From assembly GCA_001556125.1 (NCBI GenBank), contig LSIG01000213.1:1-64000 (forward strand): a stretch of DNA of 64,000 nucleotides. Reading direction: 5' to 3'. This document shows, in pieces, positions 25,517 to 35,323 of this stretch. Both the position numbers and the translations under genes were made by a program. Under the pieces are notes generated by a model. The model was not told where the DNA came from. It saw only the letters and a list, made by a program, of their open reading frames with translations, and searched no databases. Each line of letters starts with the position of its first letter. Position 1 is the first letter of the stretch. Origin of the DNA: Rhizobiales bacterium CCH10-E5 (lineage in GTDB: Bacteria; Pseudomonadota; Alphaproteobacteria; Rhizobiales; Beijerinckiaceae).

Positions 25517-26472
25517 GGCGTCTCGGCGACGGGCGTCAGCGGACCTTTGCCCTCGAACCAGGAGACGAGGTTGTCGACGACGAGCTGGCCCATCTGTTCA
25601 CGGGTGTGGACCGAGGCCGAGCCGACATGCGGCAGAAGCACGACATGATCGATCGCGATCAGCTCGGCCGGTACGCGCGGCTCGTCCTCGAAGACATCGA
25701 GGCCGGCGGAAAGGATGGTCTTGTCGCGCAGCGCCGCGATCAGCGCCTGCTCGTCGACGACGGTGCCGCGGCCGACATTGATCAGGATGCCGTCGGGGCC
25801 CAGCGCCTTCAGCACCTCCGCATTGATGATGTGGTGGGTCGAGGCACCGCCGGGGGCGACCGAGATCAGCGTGTCGACATCGGCCGCCATCTCGACCAGC
25901 GAGGGGTAGTAGCGGTAGGCGACGTCCGCCTGGCGCGAGCGGCCATGGTAGACGACCGGCAGCCCGAACGCCTCGACGCGCTGCGCCACGGCCTTGCCGA
26001 TGCGGCCGAGGCCGACGATGCCGACCTTGCGCTTGCGCAGCGAGGTGGTCAGCGGATAGGGCGCCTTCAACCACTTGCCCTCGCGCAGGTAGCGATCGAC
26101 CTGCGGCAACTGGCGGACGGTTGCGATCAGCAGGCCGATGGCGAGATCGGCGACCTCATCGGTGAGAACGTCGGGCGTGTTCGACACGACCAGACCGCGG
26201 CGACCGGCCTCGGCGGCATCGACATTGTCGTAGCCGACGCCGAAATTGGCGATCATCTCGAGCTTCGGCAGCGCGTCGAACAGCGTCCCGTCGATGCGGA
26301 CATGGCCACCGCCGGCAATGCCACGCACCTGGTCCGCGACCTCGCGCAGGAAGGCCGCCTTGTCCTCGGCCTTCCAGTATTCGTGCACAGTGAAGCGCGC
26401 CTTCAGCTGGTCGGCCGCATAGGCCATCATCGGGCCGGTCATCAGGATGTGGGTGGCGTCTGGCGGTGTCAT
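25501..26472 (-). CDS. D-isomer-specific 2-hydroxyacid dehydrogenase (glyoxylate/hydroxypyruvate reductase type)
   Basis: A 323-residue enzyme of the 2-hydroxyacid dehydrogenase family. It has the substrate loop NFGVGYDNVD, the NAD(P) motif VGLGRIGKAVAQR (about 150-160), the catalytic Arg in INVGRGTVVDE, the Glu in LDVFEDEP and the His in LLPHVGSASVHTR. It interconverts 2-oxoacids and D-2-hydroxyacids in the cytosol. A 16-bp site matching one near gntR lies about 165 bases upstream, suggesting GntR control and a place in the catabolic island. The stop overlaps the start of the Inh protein gene. Confidence 0.9.
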   Translation of the reverse strand: MTPPDATHILMTGPMMAYAADQLKARFTVHEYWKAEDKAAFLREVADQVRGIAGGGHVRIDGTLFDALPKLEMIANFGVGYDNVDAAEAGRRGLVVSNTPDVLTDEVADLAIGLLIATVRQLPQVDRYLREGKWLKAPYPLTTSLRKRKVGIVGLGRIGKAVAQRVEAFGLPVVYHGRSRQADVAYRYYPSLVEMAADVDTLISVAPGGASTHHIINAEVLKALGPDGILINVGRGTVVDEQALIAALRDKTILSAGLDVFEDEPRVPAELIAIDHVVLLPHVGSASVHTREQMGQLVVDNLVSWFEGKGPLTPVAETPWPKG

Positions 26473-26636
26473 GGGAGCGTTTCCAAAGGCTTCTGAGAGG
26501 AGGGGCGGCTTGATCGGGTCCGGGTGAATCGATTAAATGCGCTTCTCGGCGGTCGATGGGATGCCCGGTCGATCTTGTCCAGCCATGGGCCATTCCACCA
26601 CGCCGGACCGACCCGCGGAAGTCGCGCGGACGCATT

Positions 26637-26652
26637 TATAATATGACTTAAT
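26637..26652. promoter_or_regulatory. Putative GntR operator upstream of the hydroxyacid dehydrogenase
   Basis: TATAATATGACTTAAT matches TATGGTATGACTTTAT at 27464-27479 in 13 of 16 positions. It lies in the gap upstream of the dehydrogenase gene (minus, start 26472), touching the gntR stop codon, in an AT-rich pocket. Confidence 0.5.
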
Positions 26653-27413
26653 CACGCGCTTTTCTGAATGGCGGCCGCCGAAAGAGGCGTCAGCATCGCC
26701 AGCGTGGTGTTCAAACTGTCGATCACCAGAGCCTTCATCCGGGCTGCCGCGAGTTCGCCGTCGCGCTGGACGATCGCATCCAGGACACGCTCGTGATCGA
26801 TCAGCGAGGCAACGAAGAACTCGCGGTCGTCGATCGATTTCAGCAGCAGCGACCATTGCAGCGTGGCCGCGACGGCGCTGGAGAGGCACATCAGCGTGGC
26901 ATTGTGGGAGGCCGCGAAGACCGCCTCGTGAAAGGCGAGGTCGGCCCGGATCGTGACGTCGTCATAGGGCTGATTCTCGGCCATGCCGCGATAGGCGGCC
27001 TCGATCCGCGCGATGTCGGCCGGGGTGCGCCGCTGCGCCGCCAGCCGCGCTGCCGCGGGCTCGGCGAAACGCCGCAACTCGAAGAGATCGCGGATGAATT
27101 TTTCGTTCGGGTCGGCTTCGAAATGCCAGGCCAGGACATCGGGATCGAGCAGATTCCAGCTCTCGCGCGGTGCGGCGCGCGTGCCGCTCTTGGGCCGCGC
27201 CTCGACCAGCCCCTTGGCCGTGAGCACCTTCACCGCCTCACGATAGGCGGTGCGCGAGACCGAGATGTCGCTTCGCAGATCGTCCTCGTCGGGCAGCACT
27301 TCGCCGGCCTTGACGGCCCCTGTGATGATGGCGACGGCAAGCTTCTGCGCGACCTGACCGAAGAGTCGGTCCGGGTTGAGCGTGGTCGGCCGCGAGTAGT
27401 CGCGCACCCTCAT
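26652..27413 (-). CDS. FadR/GntR-family transcriptional regulator
   Basis: A 253-residue FadR-subfamily regulator. Winged helix at residues 17-85 (LFGQVAQKLAVAIITGAVKAGEVLPDEDDL, then SRTAYREAVKVLTAKGLVEARPKSGTRA in sequence), FCD helical effector domain from about residue 110 with the metal-binding pattern D-x4-H (RADLAFHEAVF) and H (DHERVLDAI). Such regulators respond to sugar acids or other carboxylates. ATG 27413 follows GGAGGAG. It lies between the dehydrogenase (same strand) and the divergent ABC importer, and two copies of a likely operator flank it. Confidence 0.92.
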   Translation of the reverse strand: MRVRDYSRPTTLNPDRLFGQVAQKLAVAIITGAVKAGEVLPDEDDLRSDISVSRTAYREAVKVLTAKGLVEARPKSGTRAAPRESWNLLDPDVLAWHFEADPNEKFIRDLFELRRFAEPAAARLAAQRRTPADIARIEAAYRGMAENQPYDDVTIRADLAFHEAVFAASHNATLMCLSSAVAATLQWSLLLKSIDDREFFVASLIDHERVLDAIVQRDGELAAARMKALVIDSLNTTLAMLTPLSAAAIQKSA

Positions 27414-27463
27414 CGTCAGGCTTCTCCTCCTCCCCCGGGTCCGGCGCTTGACACGCCTGCATG

Positions 27464-27479
27464 TATGGTATGACTTTAT
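27464..27479. promoter_or_regulatory. Putative GntR operator in the gntR/ABC intergenic region
   Basis: TATGGTATGACTTTAT, whose core TGGTATGACT approaches the TnGT-N3-ACnA pattern of FadR-type sites. It lies 51-66 bases upstream of gntR and about 175 bases upstream of the divergent ABC ATPase gene, so it could serve both. Confidence 0.55.
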
Positions 27480-27652
27480 CGCAGATGAAGGCCGGTGCAA
27501 GCGACCGTTCCTCTCCGGAACGGGGTGGTGCTTAGCCGACCGCAACCTTCATCGATCGGTCGCAACAGGCCGATAGACGATGCGGCCCGGACCCCGCCCG
27601 ACAGGGTGGATCACCGGGTCCACGGGGAAACGACGACGAGGAGACAGGCCCG

Positions 27653-28711
<1,059 letters not shown>

Positions 28712-28822
28712 TGGGATCATTCGGGCTCACGGGGGATAAACCCCCGGGGCACGATGTAGCGCAGGGCCGCATGGGGCGTTCCAGACCCCGGGCCGAACAA
28801 CCGAGTCCATGGGAGGACGCTG

Positions 28823-30148
28823 ATGACCAAACCGACACGACGTTCCGCATTGAAGGGTCTCGCCGGCGTGGCGGGTGCTGGCGCCCTCGTCGGCTCCGGC
28901 ATGACCGAATGGGCCAAGGCCTGGGCTCAGGCTTCGCCCTTCAAGCCCGAGGCGGGCGCGGCCCTCAACCTGATGCGCTGGCGCCGCTTCGTCGTCGCCG
29001 AGGACGAGCAGTTCAACAAGATCGTCGCGGCCTTTACCGCGGCCACGGGCGTGCGCGTCACCGTCACCTCCGAATCCTTCGACGATATGCAGCCGAAGGC
29101 CTCGGTCGCGGCCAATACGGGCACGGGCCCGGACATCTTCTGGTCGCTCTACTCGACGCCGCATCTGTTCCCGAACCGCTGCGTCGACGTCAGCGACGTC
29201 GCCGACTATCTCGGCAAGAAATATGGTGGCTGGGTGCCGGTGGCCGAAGCCTATGGCAAGCTCGGCAACAAGTGGATCGCGATCCCCGCCGCGATCAACG
29301 GCGGCTACATCAACTACCGTGTCTCGCAGATCAAGGCGGCGGGCTTCAACGAAGTGCCGAAGGATACGGCGGGCTTCCTCGAGCTCTGCAAGGCGCTGAA
29401 GGCCAAGAACACCCCGGCCGGCTTCCCGCTCGGGCGCGCCACCGGTGACGGCAACTCCTATGCCTACTGGCTGCTGTGGTCCCACAACGCCGCGCAGGTC
29501 GATGAGAACAGCAAGGTGATCATCCGCTCGCCGGAGACGGAAGCGGCGCTCAACTACGCGAAGTCGCTCTACGACACCTTTATCCAGGGCACGGCTGCCT
29601 GGAACGACGCCTCCAACAACCGTCTGTTCCTCTCGGGCGAACTGGCGCTGACCGCCAACGGGATCTCGATCTATGCCGCGGCCAATGCGTCCAACGATCC
29701 GAAGCAGAAGGAGATCGCGGCGGATATGGATCATGCCTACTGGCCGATCGGCCCGGCGGGCCGGCCGACCGAGATCCAGCTCTGCTTCCCGATGATGGCG
29801 ATGACCTACTCGAAGTTCCCGAACGCCTGCAAAGCGTTCATGGCCTTCATGCTGGAAGCCGAGCAGTTCAACCCGTGGCTGGAGGCTGCCGCCGGCTACC
29901 TCACGCACACGCTGAACGCCTTCGACAACAACCCGGTCTGGACGAAGGACCCGAAGAACACGGTGTTCCGCGACGCCTCCAAGCGCAGCCTCGTCGCCGG
30001 TTATCGCGGCAAGCTCGACGAGAAGGCGGCGACGGCGATGGCCGACTTCATCGTCGTCGACATGTTCGCAAGCTTCTGTACCGGCCGCGAGACTGCCGCC
30101 GGCGCGATGCAGCTCGCCGAACGGCAGCTGCAGCGCATCTACCGCTGA
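28823..30148 (+). CDS. ABC transporter substrate-binding protein (family 1)
   Basis: A 441-residue extracellular solute-binding protein with a twin-arginine signal (TRRSALKGLAGVAGAGALVGSG, mature from about residue 40). Family 1 features are FVVAEDEQFNKIVAAFTAATGVRVTV, the lid segment TGTGPDIFWSLYSTP and the helical domain GISIYAAANASNDP ... WPIGPAGRPTEIQLCFPMMAM. The periplasmic protein delivers a carbohydrate or polyol ligand. Strong GGGAGGA lies 8 bases before the ATG. A GC hairpin follows the gene. The ligand is not known; the neighbouring oxidoreductases favour a sugar acid, aldonate or polyol. Confidence 0.92.
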   Translation: MTKPTRRSALKGLAGVAGAGALVGSGMTEWAKAWAQASPFKPEAGAALNLMRWRRFVVAEDEQFNKIVAAFTAATGVRVTVTSESFDDMQPKASVAANTGTGPDIFWSLYSTPHLFPNRCVDVSDVADYLGKKYGGWVPVAEAYGKLGNKWIAIPAAINGGYINYRVSQIKAAGFNEVPKDTAGFLELCKALKAKNTPAGFPLGRATGDGNSYAYWLLWSHNAAQVDENSKVIIRSPETEAALNYAKSLYDTFIQGTAAWNDASNNRLFLSGELALTANGISIYAAANASNDPKQKEIAADMDHAYWPIGPAGRPTEIQLCFPMMAMTYSKFPNACKAFMAFMLEAEQFNPWLEAAAGYLTHTLNAFDNNPVWTKDPKNTVFRDASKRSLVAGYRGKLDEKAATAMADFIVVDMFASFCTGRETAAGAMQLAERQLQRIYR

Positions 30149-30160
30149 CCAACCCCGCCC

Positions 30161-30180
30161 GGCCGGCCTCAGGGCCGGCC
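30161..30180 (+). terminator. GC hairpin after the binding-protein gene
   Basis: GGCCGGCC (30161-30168) and GGCCGGCC (30173-30180) form a very stable stem-loop 13 bases after the stop with no T tract; such hairpins commonly stabilise binding-protein mRNA and reduce read-through into permease genes. Confidence 0.5.
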
Positions 30181-30292
30181 GGAGCGCCCGAGGGCGCCGG
30201 GGCCGACGTTCATCCACATCTGCGGGCCTCCTTCCCGGCGTCTGTCGCGTCACCGGGGAGGACGGCACCCCTTTATCGAGGAAGCGCTCGCG

Positions 30293-31240
30293 ATGGCTTC
30301 AGGCTCGTTCGCCGCTCCGCCGGAGACCACCGCCTGGTCGCGGCTGATGGTCAACCGCAACTGGCTGGGCTTCTGGTTCATGGTTCCGACCATGATCTTC
30401 CTGTTGCTGTTCCTGGCCTGGCCGCTCGTGCTCGGCATGTGGATGAGCATGACCGACATGCGCATCGGTCGCGGCGGCGTGTTCATCGGGCTCGAGAACT
30501 ACCAGTTCCTGCTCGACGATCGGGATTTCATCAACGCGACCATCTTCACCCTCGCCTATACGGCGGTGGCTTCGGTGGTGAAGTTCGCGGTCGGGCTCTA
30601 TCTGGCGATCCTGCTGAACAACCACATGCCGTTCAAGGCGTTCATCCGCGCCATCGTGCTGATCCCCTTCATCGTGCCGACCGTGCTGTCGGCGGTGGCG
30701 TTCTGGTGGATCTTCGACACGCAGTTCTCGATCTTCACCTGGCTGCTGCAGAAGGCGGGCATCCTCGACAAGGGGCAGTACATCAACTGGCTCGGCGACC
30801 CCTTCTTGGCGCAGTGCAGCGTGATCTTCGCCAATATCTGGCGTGGCATTCCCTTTATCGCGATCACGCTCCTGGCCGGGCTGCAGACGGTCTCGCCCTC
30901 GCTCTACGAGGCTGCGACCCTCGACGGCGCCTCGGGCTGGCAGCGCTTCCGCTTCGTCACCTACCCGCTGCTGACGCCGATCATCGCGGTGGTGATGACC
31001 TTCTCGGTTCTGTTCACCTTCACCGATTTCCAGCTGATCTGGGCCATGACCCGCGGCGGCCCGGTCAATGCCACGCAGCTGATGGCGACGCTGTCCTATC
31101 AGCGCGGCATCCTGGGCGGGCGGCTCGGCGAGGGAGCGGCGATCGCCACCGCCATGGTGCCGTTCCTGCTCGCCGCGATCATGGTGAGCTGGTTCGGCCT
31201 TCAGCGCCGCAAGTGGCAGCAGGGAGAGAGCAATGACTGA
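30293..31240 (+). CDS. ABC importer permease (MalF/UgpA type)
   Basis: A 315-residue inner-membrane permease with six predicted helices; the first is FWFMVPTMIFLLLFLAWPLVLG. The cytoplasmic EAA loop is visible as LYEAATLDGASGWQRFRFVTYPLL (about residue 200-225), where it contacts the ATPase. It follows the binding protein by 144 bases and overlaps the next permease gene by 8 bases. It forms the translocation channel with that permease. Confidence 0.94.
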   Translation: MASGSFAAPPETTAWSRLMVNRNWLGFWFMVPTMIFLLLFLAWPLVLGMWMSMTDMRIGRGGVFIGLENYQFLLDDRDFINATIFTLAYTAVASVVKFAVGLYLAILLNNHMPFKAFIRAIVLIPFIVPTVLSAVAFWWIFDTQFSIFTWLLQKAGILDKGQYINWLGDPFLAQCSVIFANIWRGIPFIAITLLAGLQTVSPSLYEAATLDGASGWQRFRFVTYPLLTPIIAVVMTFSVLFTFTDFQLIWAMTRGGPVNATQLMATLSYQRGILGGRLGEGAAIATAMVPFLLAAIMVSWFGLQRRKWQQGESND

Positions 31241-32141
31241 CGCCGCCCTCAAATCCGGCGCCACCCCGGGCACGCTCTCCGACCATCGCGAGGGCATGGC
31301 CTATCTGGAGACGCTGCCGCGGAAGCTGGTGACCGTCTACATGCCGCTGGCGATCATCCTCTTCGTGCTGCTGTTCCCGTTCTACTGGATGGTGATCACC
31401 TCGATCAAACCGGACTCGCAGCTGCTCGACCTCGACAACAGCAACCCGCTCTGGGTCAGCCAGCCCACCTTCCAGCACATTTACAAGCTGCTCTTCGACA
31501 GCGCCTATCCGCGCTGGCTGCTGACGACGATGACGGTCGCGACCGCCGCCACCTTCCTCTCGATCTTCGCGAGCGTGCTGGCGGCCTATGCGATCACCCG
31601 CATCCGCTACAAGGGCGCGGCGACGGTCGGCGGGCTGATCTTCCTCGCCTATCTCGTGCCGCCCTCGATCCTGTTCATCCCGCTCTCGGCGGTGATCCAC
31701 ACCTATGGGCTGTTCGACACGCCGTTTGCACTGATTCTGACCTATCCGACGATCCTGATCCCGTTCTGCACCTGGCTGCTGATGGGCTACTTCAAGACCA
31801 TTCCCTATGAGCTGGAGGAATGCGCCCTGATGGACGGCGCGAGCCGCTGGCAGATCCTGGTCAAGATCGTGCTGCCGCTGGCGATCCCCGGGCTGATCTC
31901 GGCCTTCATCTTCGCCTTCACCCTGTGCTGGAACGAGTTCATCTACGCGCTGACCTTCATTTCCTCGGACCACAACAAGACGGTGCCGGTGGCGATCATC
32001 TCCAACTTCGTCGACGGCGACATCTTCCGCTGGGGCTCGCTGATGGCGGGTGCGCTGATCGGCTCGCTCCCGCTGGTGATCCTCTACGCCTTCTTCGTCG
32101 AGCATTACGTGTCGGCGATGACGGGAGCGGTGAAGGAGTGA
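31233..32141 (+). CDS. ABC importer permease (MalG/UgpE type)
   Basis: A 302-residue permease with six predicted helices; the first is MPLAIILFVLLFPFYWMVITSIKP, a hallmark of MalG-type subunits. The EAA loop reads ELEECALMDGASRWQILVKIVLPLA (about residues 190-214). It overlaps the previous permease gene (ATGACTGA), so the two channel subunits are co-translated. A hairpin at 32262-32279 lies between it and the next gene. Confidence 0.94.
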   Translation: MTDAALKSGATPGTLSDHREGMAYLETLPRKLVTVYMPLAIILFVLLFPFYWMVITSIKPDSQLLDLDNSNPLWVSQPTFQHIYKLLFDSAYPRWLLTTMTVATAATFLSIFASVLAAYAITRIRYKGAATVGGLIFLAYLVPPSILFIPLSAVIHTYGLFDTPFALILTYPTILIPFCTWLLMGYFKTIPYELEECALMDGASRWQILVKIVLPLAIPGLISAFIFAFTLCWNEFIYALTFISSDHNKTVPVAIISNFVDGDIFRWGSLMAGALIGSLPLVILYAFFVEHYVSAMTGAVKE

Positions 32142-32261
32142 GGTCCCCGCGGCGCGGGTGGTTCCCGCCTGCGCCGCCATGCGGAGCGCGACGGTGAGAC
32201 CGCACGGATCGGCGCTCGCCTCGCGGGGCGCGATCGTCCAGTCTCGCGACCTGACCCTGGA

Positions 32262-32279
32262 CGGCGCCTGAAGGCGCCG
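32262..32279 (+). terminator. Short GC hairpin between permease and dehydrogenase genes
   Basis: CGGCGCC (32262-32268), loop TGAA, GGCGCCG (32273-32279): perfect 7-bp stem without a T tract; likely a partial terminator or mRNA stability element in the operon. Confidence 0.45.
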
Positions 32280-32309
32280 GGGGACGTCAACAGAGGACCT
32301 GATCACAAG

Positions 32310-33203
32310 ATGCCGACCTCCATCGCCTTCGTCGGGCTCGGCGCCATGGGCGCGCCGATGGCCGAGAACCTCGTCAAGCGTCAGTTCCGTGTCACCGGAT
32401 TCGACATGCGTGAGAGTGCGCGCGAGGCGCTGGTCGCCGCCGGCGGCCACGCGGCGGAGAGCGCCGCGGCTGCGGCTGCGGGTGCCGAGGCGCTGGTGCT
32501 GATGGTGGTCAACGCCGCCCAGGCGCGCGTCGTACTGTTCGAGGGCGGGGCGCTAGAGGCGCTTGCGCCCGGCGCCGTCGTCATCCTGATGGCGACCTGC
32601 CCGCCCGGCGAGGTCGAGGCGATCGCGACGCAGGTCACGGCCAGTGGACGGCGCTTCGTCGATGCGCCGGTTTCGGGCGGCGTCGTCGGCGCCCGGGCGG
32701 CGACGCTCTCGATCATGGTCGGGGCGCCCGATGACAGCTTCGCCGTGGCGAAGCCGATCCTCGATGCGATGGGCGACAAGGTCTTCCATGTCGGCCAGTC
32801 CGCGGGGCAGGGCGCGACGGTGAAGACGGTCAACCAGTTGCTCTGCGGCGTGCACATCGCGGTCGCGGCCGAGGCGCTGTCGCTCGCCGAGAAGGCCGGC
32901 ATCGACGGGCGCGTGCTGTTCGAGATCATGGGCGGTTCTGCCGCCTCCTCCTGGATGCTGAAGGATCGCGGACCGCGCATGCACGAGGCCGAGCCGACGG
33001 TCTCCAGCGCCGTCGACATCTTCGTCAAGGACCTGTCGATCGTGCTCGATGCCGGCCGGGCGGCGCGCACAGCGCTGCCGCTGGCGGCCGCAGCACACCA
33101 GATGTTCCTGGCAGCGTCGGGGCTCGGCCATGGCGGCCGCGACGATTCGCAGGTGGTGCGGGCCTATCGCGCGCTCAACGCCAAGCCGGCAAACGATGCC
33201 TGA
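32310..33203 (+). CDS. NAD(P)-dependent beta-hydroxyacid dehydrogenase, LtnD/GarR-like
   Basis: A 297-residue enzyme of the 3-hydroxyisobutyrate dehydrogenase family: nucleotide motif GLGAMGAPMA (residues 9-18), substrate loop VDAPVSGGVVGARAATLSIMVG, catalytic lysine in GATVKTVNQLLCG and a C-terminal helical bundle (KDLSIVLDAG). The overall pattern is close to L-threonate dehydrogenase (LtnD) and tartronate semialdehyde reductase. It follows the ABC permease genes on the same strand, so it probably oxidises the imported compound or its product. Substrate assignment is inference. Confidence 0.88.
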   Translation: MPTSIAFVGLGAMGAPMAENLVKRQFRVTGFDMRESAREALVAAGGHAAESAAAAAAGAEALVLMVVNAAQARVVLFEGGALEALAPGAVVILMATCPPGEVEAIATQVTASGRRFVDAPVSGGVVGARAATLSIMVGAPDDSFAVAKPILDAMGDKVFHVGQSAGQGATVKTVNQLLCGVHIAVAAEALSLAEKAGIDGRVLFEIMGGSAASSWMLKDRGPRMHEAEPTVSSAVDIFVKDLSIVLDAGRAARTALPLAAAAHQMFLAASGLGHGGRDDSQVVRAYRALNAKPANDA

Positions 33204-33216
33204 GCCGCCGCCTGCG

Positions 33217-34293
33217 TCAGCCGCGGGGCGTTGTCGTCGTGCCGCGGATGACGAGCGCCGGCGTCAGGAGATGGCGCCGGGGCGGGGCGTCCGGATCCGC
33301 GATGCGGCTGATCAGGAACTCCGCCGAGGTGCGGCCCATCTCGTCCTGGAAGTTCCGGATCGTGGTCAGGGCAGGGTACCACTGCGCCGCCTCCTGCACG
33401 TCGTCGCAGCCAATGATCGAGAAGTCGATGCCGGCCTCTCGGCCGCGATGGCGCAGGCCGAGCATCGCGCCGAAGGCGGCGAGGTCGTTCATGCAGACGG
33501 CGGCAGTCGGCGGATCGGCGGCGTCGAGCACCGCGTGCATGCCCTTCAAGCCGTTCTCCCGCGTGCCGTAGCCGGAATAGACCAACGCCGGATCGAGCGT
33601 CAGACCATGGCGCGCCAGGGCCTCGCAATAGCCGCGATAGCGATTGCGCCCGGTCGAGATGCGCTCATTGGCGCAGATGAAGGCAATACGGCGATGGCCG
33701 AGCCCGATCAGATGCTCCATCGCGAGCGTGGTGCCATGGCGGTCGTCCGAGCCGACGAAGTCCAATGCGGGCGTGATCTCGCGGGACAATTGCACGATCG
33801 GCACGCCGGCGGCGGCGAGATGGGCGAAGGTCTCGGCGGTCGAGCCGCCCGCAGCGCAGAGGATCATGCCATCCGGCCGGTATTCCTTCAGCGTGGTCAG
33901 CACCCGGTCCTGGCGCTCGAGATCCTCGCCATAGGTGCCGAGCAGGATCGAGCGGCCATGGGCCGTGGTGGTCTCCTCGATGGCGGCGAGGAGTTCAGCG
34001 AAATAGGGGTTGGTGATGTCGTGAAAGCCGACGCCGAGGATGTTGGTGCGGTCGGTGCGGAGCGACGCGGCGCTGCGGTTGTAGCTGTAGCCCATGTCGC
34101 GGGCCATCTGCTGGACGCGGCCGCGCGTTGCCTCAGCCACCAGTGGCGACCCGCGCAGAGCGAGCGACACCGTCGCGGTCGAGACCGCCAGCCGGTCCGC
34201 GATGATCTGCAGCGTGACGCGGCTGCGAGGGCCCACAGCGGCCGCCGGCGGCTTGAGGGATTGCCCTGCCCCGCTGGGCCCGCTGTTGGTCAT
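33217..34293 (-). CDS. LacI-family transcriptional regulator
   Basis: A 358-residue LacI/PurR regulator. The HTH (VTLQIIADRLAVSTATVSLALRGSPLVAEATR, about residues 25-56) is followed by the hinge and a periplasmic-binding effector domain (ILGVGFHDITNPYFAELLAAIEE, VGSDDRHGTTLAMEHLIGLGHRRIAFI, in sequence). ATG 34293 with GGAGAAG upstream is preferred to the start at 34320. It is divergent from the dehydrogenase gene at 34397 and convergent with the LtnD-like gene, so it probably controls one or both. A residue pattern in the effector pocket does not reveal the ligand. Confidence 0.92.
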   Translation of the reverse strand: MTNSGPSGAGQSLKPPAAAVGPRSRVTLQIIADRLAVSTATVSLALRGSPLVAEATRGRVQQMARDMGYSYNRSAASLRTDRTNILGVGFHDITNPYFAELLAAIEETTTAHGRSILLGTYGEDLERQDRVLTTLKEYRPDGMILCAAGGSTAETFAHLAAAGVPIVQLSREITPALDFVGSDDRHGTTLAMEHLIGLGHRRIAFICANERISTGRNRYRGYCEALARHGLTLDPALVYSGYGTRENGLKGMHAVLDAADPPTAAVCMNDLAAFGAMLGLRHRGREAGIDFSIIGCDDVQEAAQWYPALTTIRNFQDEMGRTSAEFLISRIADPDAPPRRHLLTPALVIRGTTTTPRG

Positions 34294-34396
34294 GACGCTC
34301 TTCTCCGGCGTCGGAAACACGAGCTTGCGACCGGTTCGGGGTCGGGCGTTCCGTCACGTCGATCCGTCATTCTCATATAAACTGGAGAAATTGAAG

Positions 34397-35308
34397 ATGA
34401 GTGCAACCAAAGAATCAGTCGGCTTCATCGGCGTCGGGTTGATGGGGCAGGGCATGGCCCAGAGCCTTCTCAACAAGGGCTTTCCCCTCACCGTCATGGG
34501 GCATCGCAACCGCAAGCCGGTCGAGACCCTCGTGGCCGGCGGCGCCAGGGAAGCCAAGACCCCTCGGGAGCTCGCCCAGAACGCCACCATCATCTTCCTG
34601 TGCGTGACGGGTTCGGCGCAGGTCGAGGCCGTGGTGAACGGGCCGGACGGTATCGTCGCAGGTGCCGCACCGGGCACGGTCGTCGTCGACTGCTCGACCT
34701 CCGACCCGACGGTGACCGTGCGGATCGCCGCGGAACTGGAGGCCAAGGGCCTGCACCTGGCCGATGCGCCGCTCGGCGGGACGCCGGCCCAGGCCGCGCT
34801 CGGTCAGCTCTCGGCGATGGTCGGGACGACGCCTGAGGTTTTCGCGCGGATCAAGCCGGCGATCGAGGCCTGGGCGGCGAAGGTGGTGCATCTCGGCCCG
34901 GTCGGCGACGGCCACAAGATGAAGCTTCTGAACAACTTCCTCTCGATGGGCTATGCGGCGATCTATGCCGAGGCGCTGACGCTGGCCTCGAAGATCGGCA
35001 TCACGCCGCAGACCTTCGACAGCGTTCTGCGCGGCAGCCGGATGGATTGCGGCTTCTACCAGACCTTCATGCAATATGTGCTGGAGCGGGACCGCGACGC
35101 GCACAAATTCACGCTCGTCAACGCGCTGAAGGATGTGCGCTATCTCGAGAGCGTGGCGAACGCAGCCGGCGTGCCGAACCCGATCGGCAATGCCGTCAAG
35201 AACAGCTTCGCCCGTGCGGTCGCCGCGGGGAAGAGCGACGATTACGTACCGATGCTGTCGGACTTCATCGCCGCAGAGAACGGCGTGTCGCTCGGCCGGA
35301 AGGGCTGA
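34397..35308 (+). CDS. NAD(P)-dependent beta-hydroxyacid dehydrogenase (HIBADH family)
   Basis: A 303-residue enzyme of the same family as the LtnD-like gene but clearly diverged: GVGLMGQGMAQSLL near residue 12, DAPLGGTPAQAALGQLSAMVG, and the catalytic lysine in GDGHKMKLLNNFLSMG (substituting for G-x-x-x-K-x-x-N). GGAGAA lies 7 bases before the ATG at 34397; the frame is open further upstream but that part runs antisense through lacI. Its promoter faces the LacI regulator. It may act on the next intermediate in the same pathway; substrate unknown. Confidence 0.88.
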   Translation: MSATKESVGFIGVGLMGQGMAQSLLNKGFPLTVMGHRNRKPVETLVAGGAREAKTPRELAQNATIIFLCVTGSAQVEAVVNGPDGIVAGAAPGTVVVDCSTSDPTVTVRIAAELEAKGLHLADAPLGGTPAQAALGQLSAMVGTTPEVFARIKPAIEAWAAKVVHLGPVGDGHKMKLLNNFLSMGYAAIYAEALTLASKIGITPQTFDSVLRGSRMDCGFYQTFMQYVLERDRDAHKFTLVNALKDVRYLESVANAAGVPNPIGNAVKNSFARAVAAGKSDDYVPMLSDFIAAENGVSLGRKG

Positions 35309-35323
35309 GGCCACCCGTCCGAT

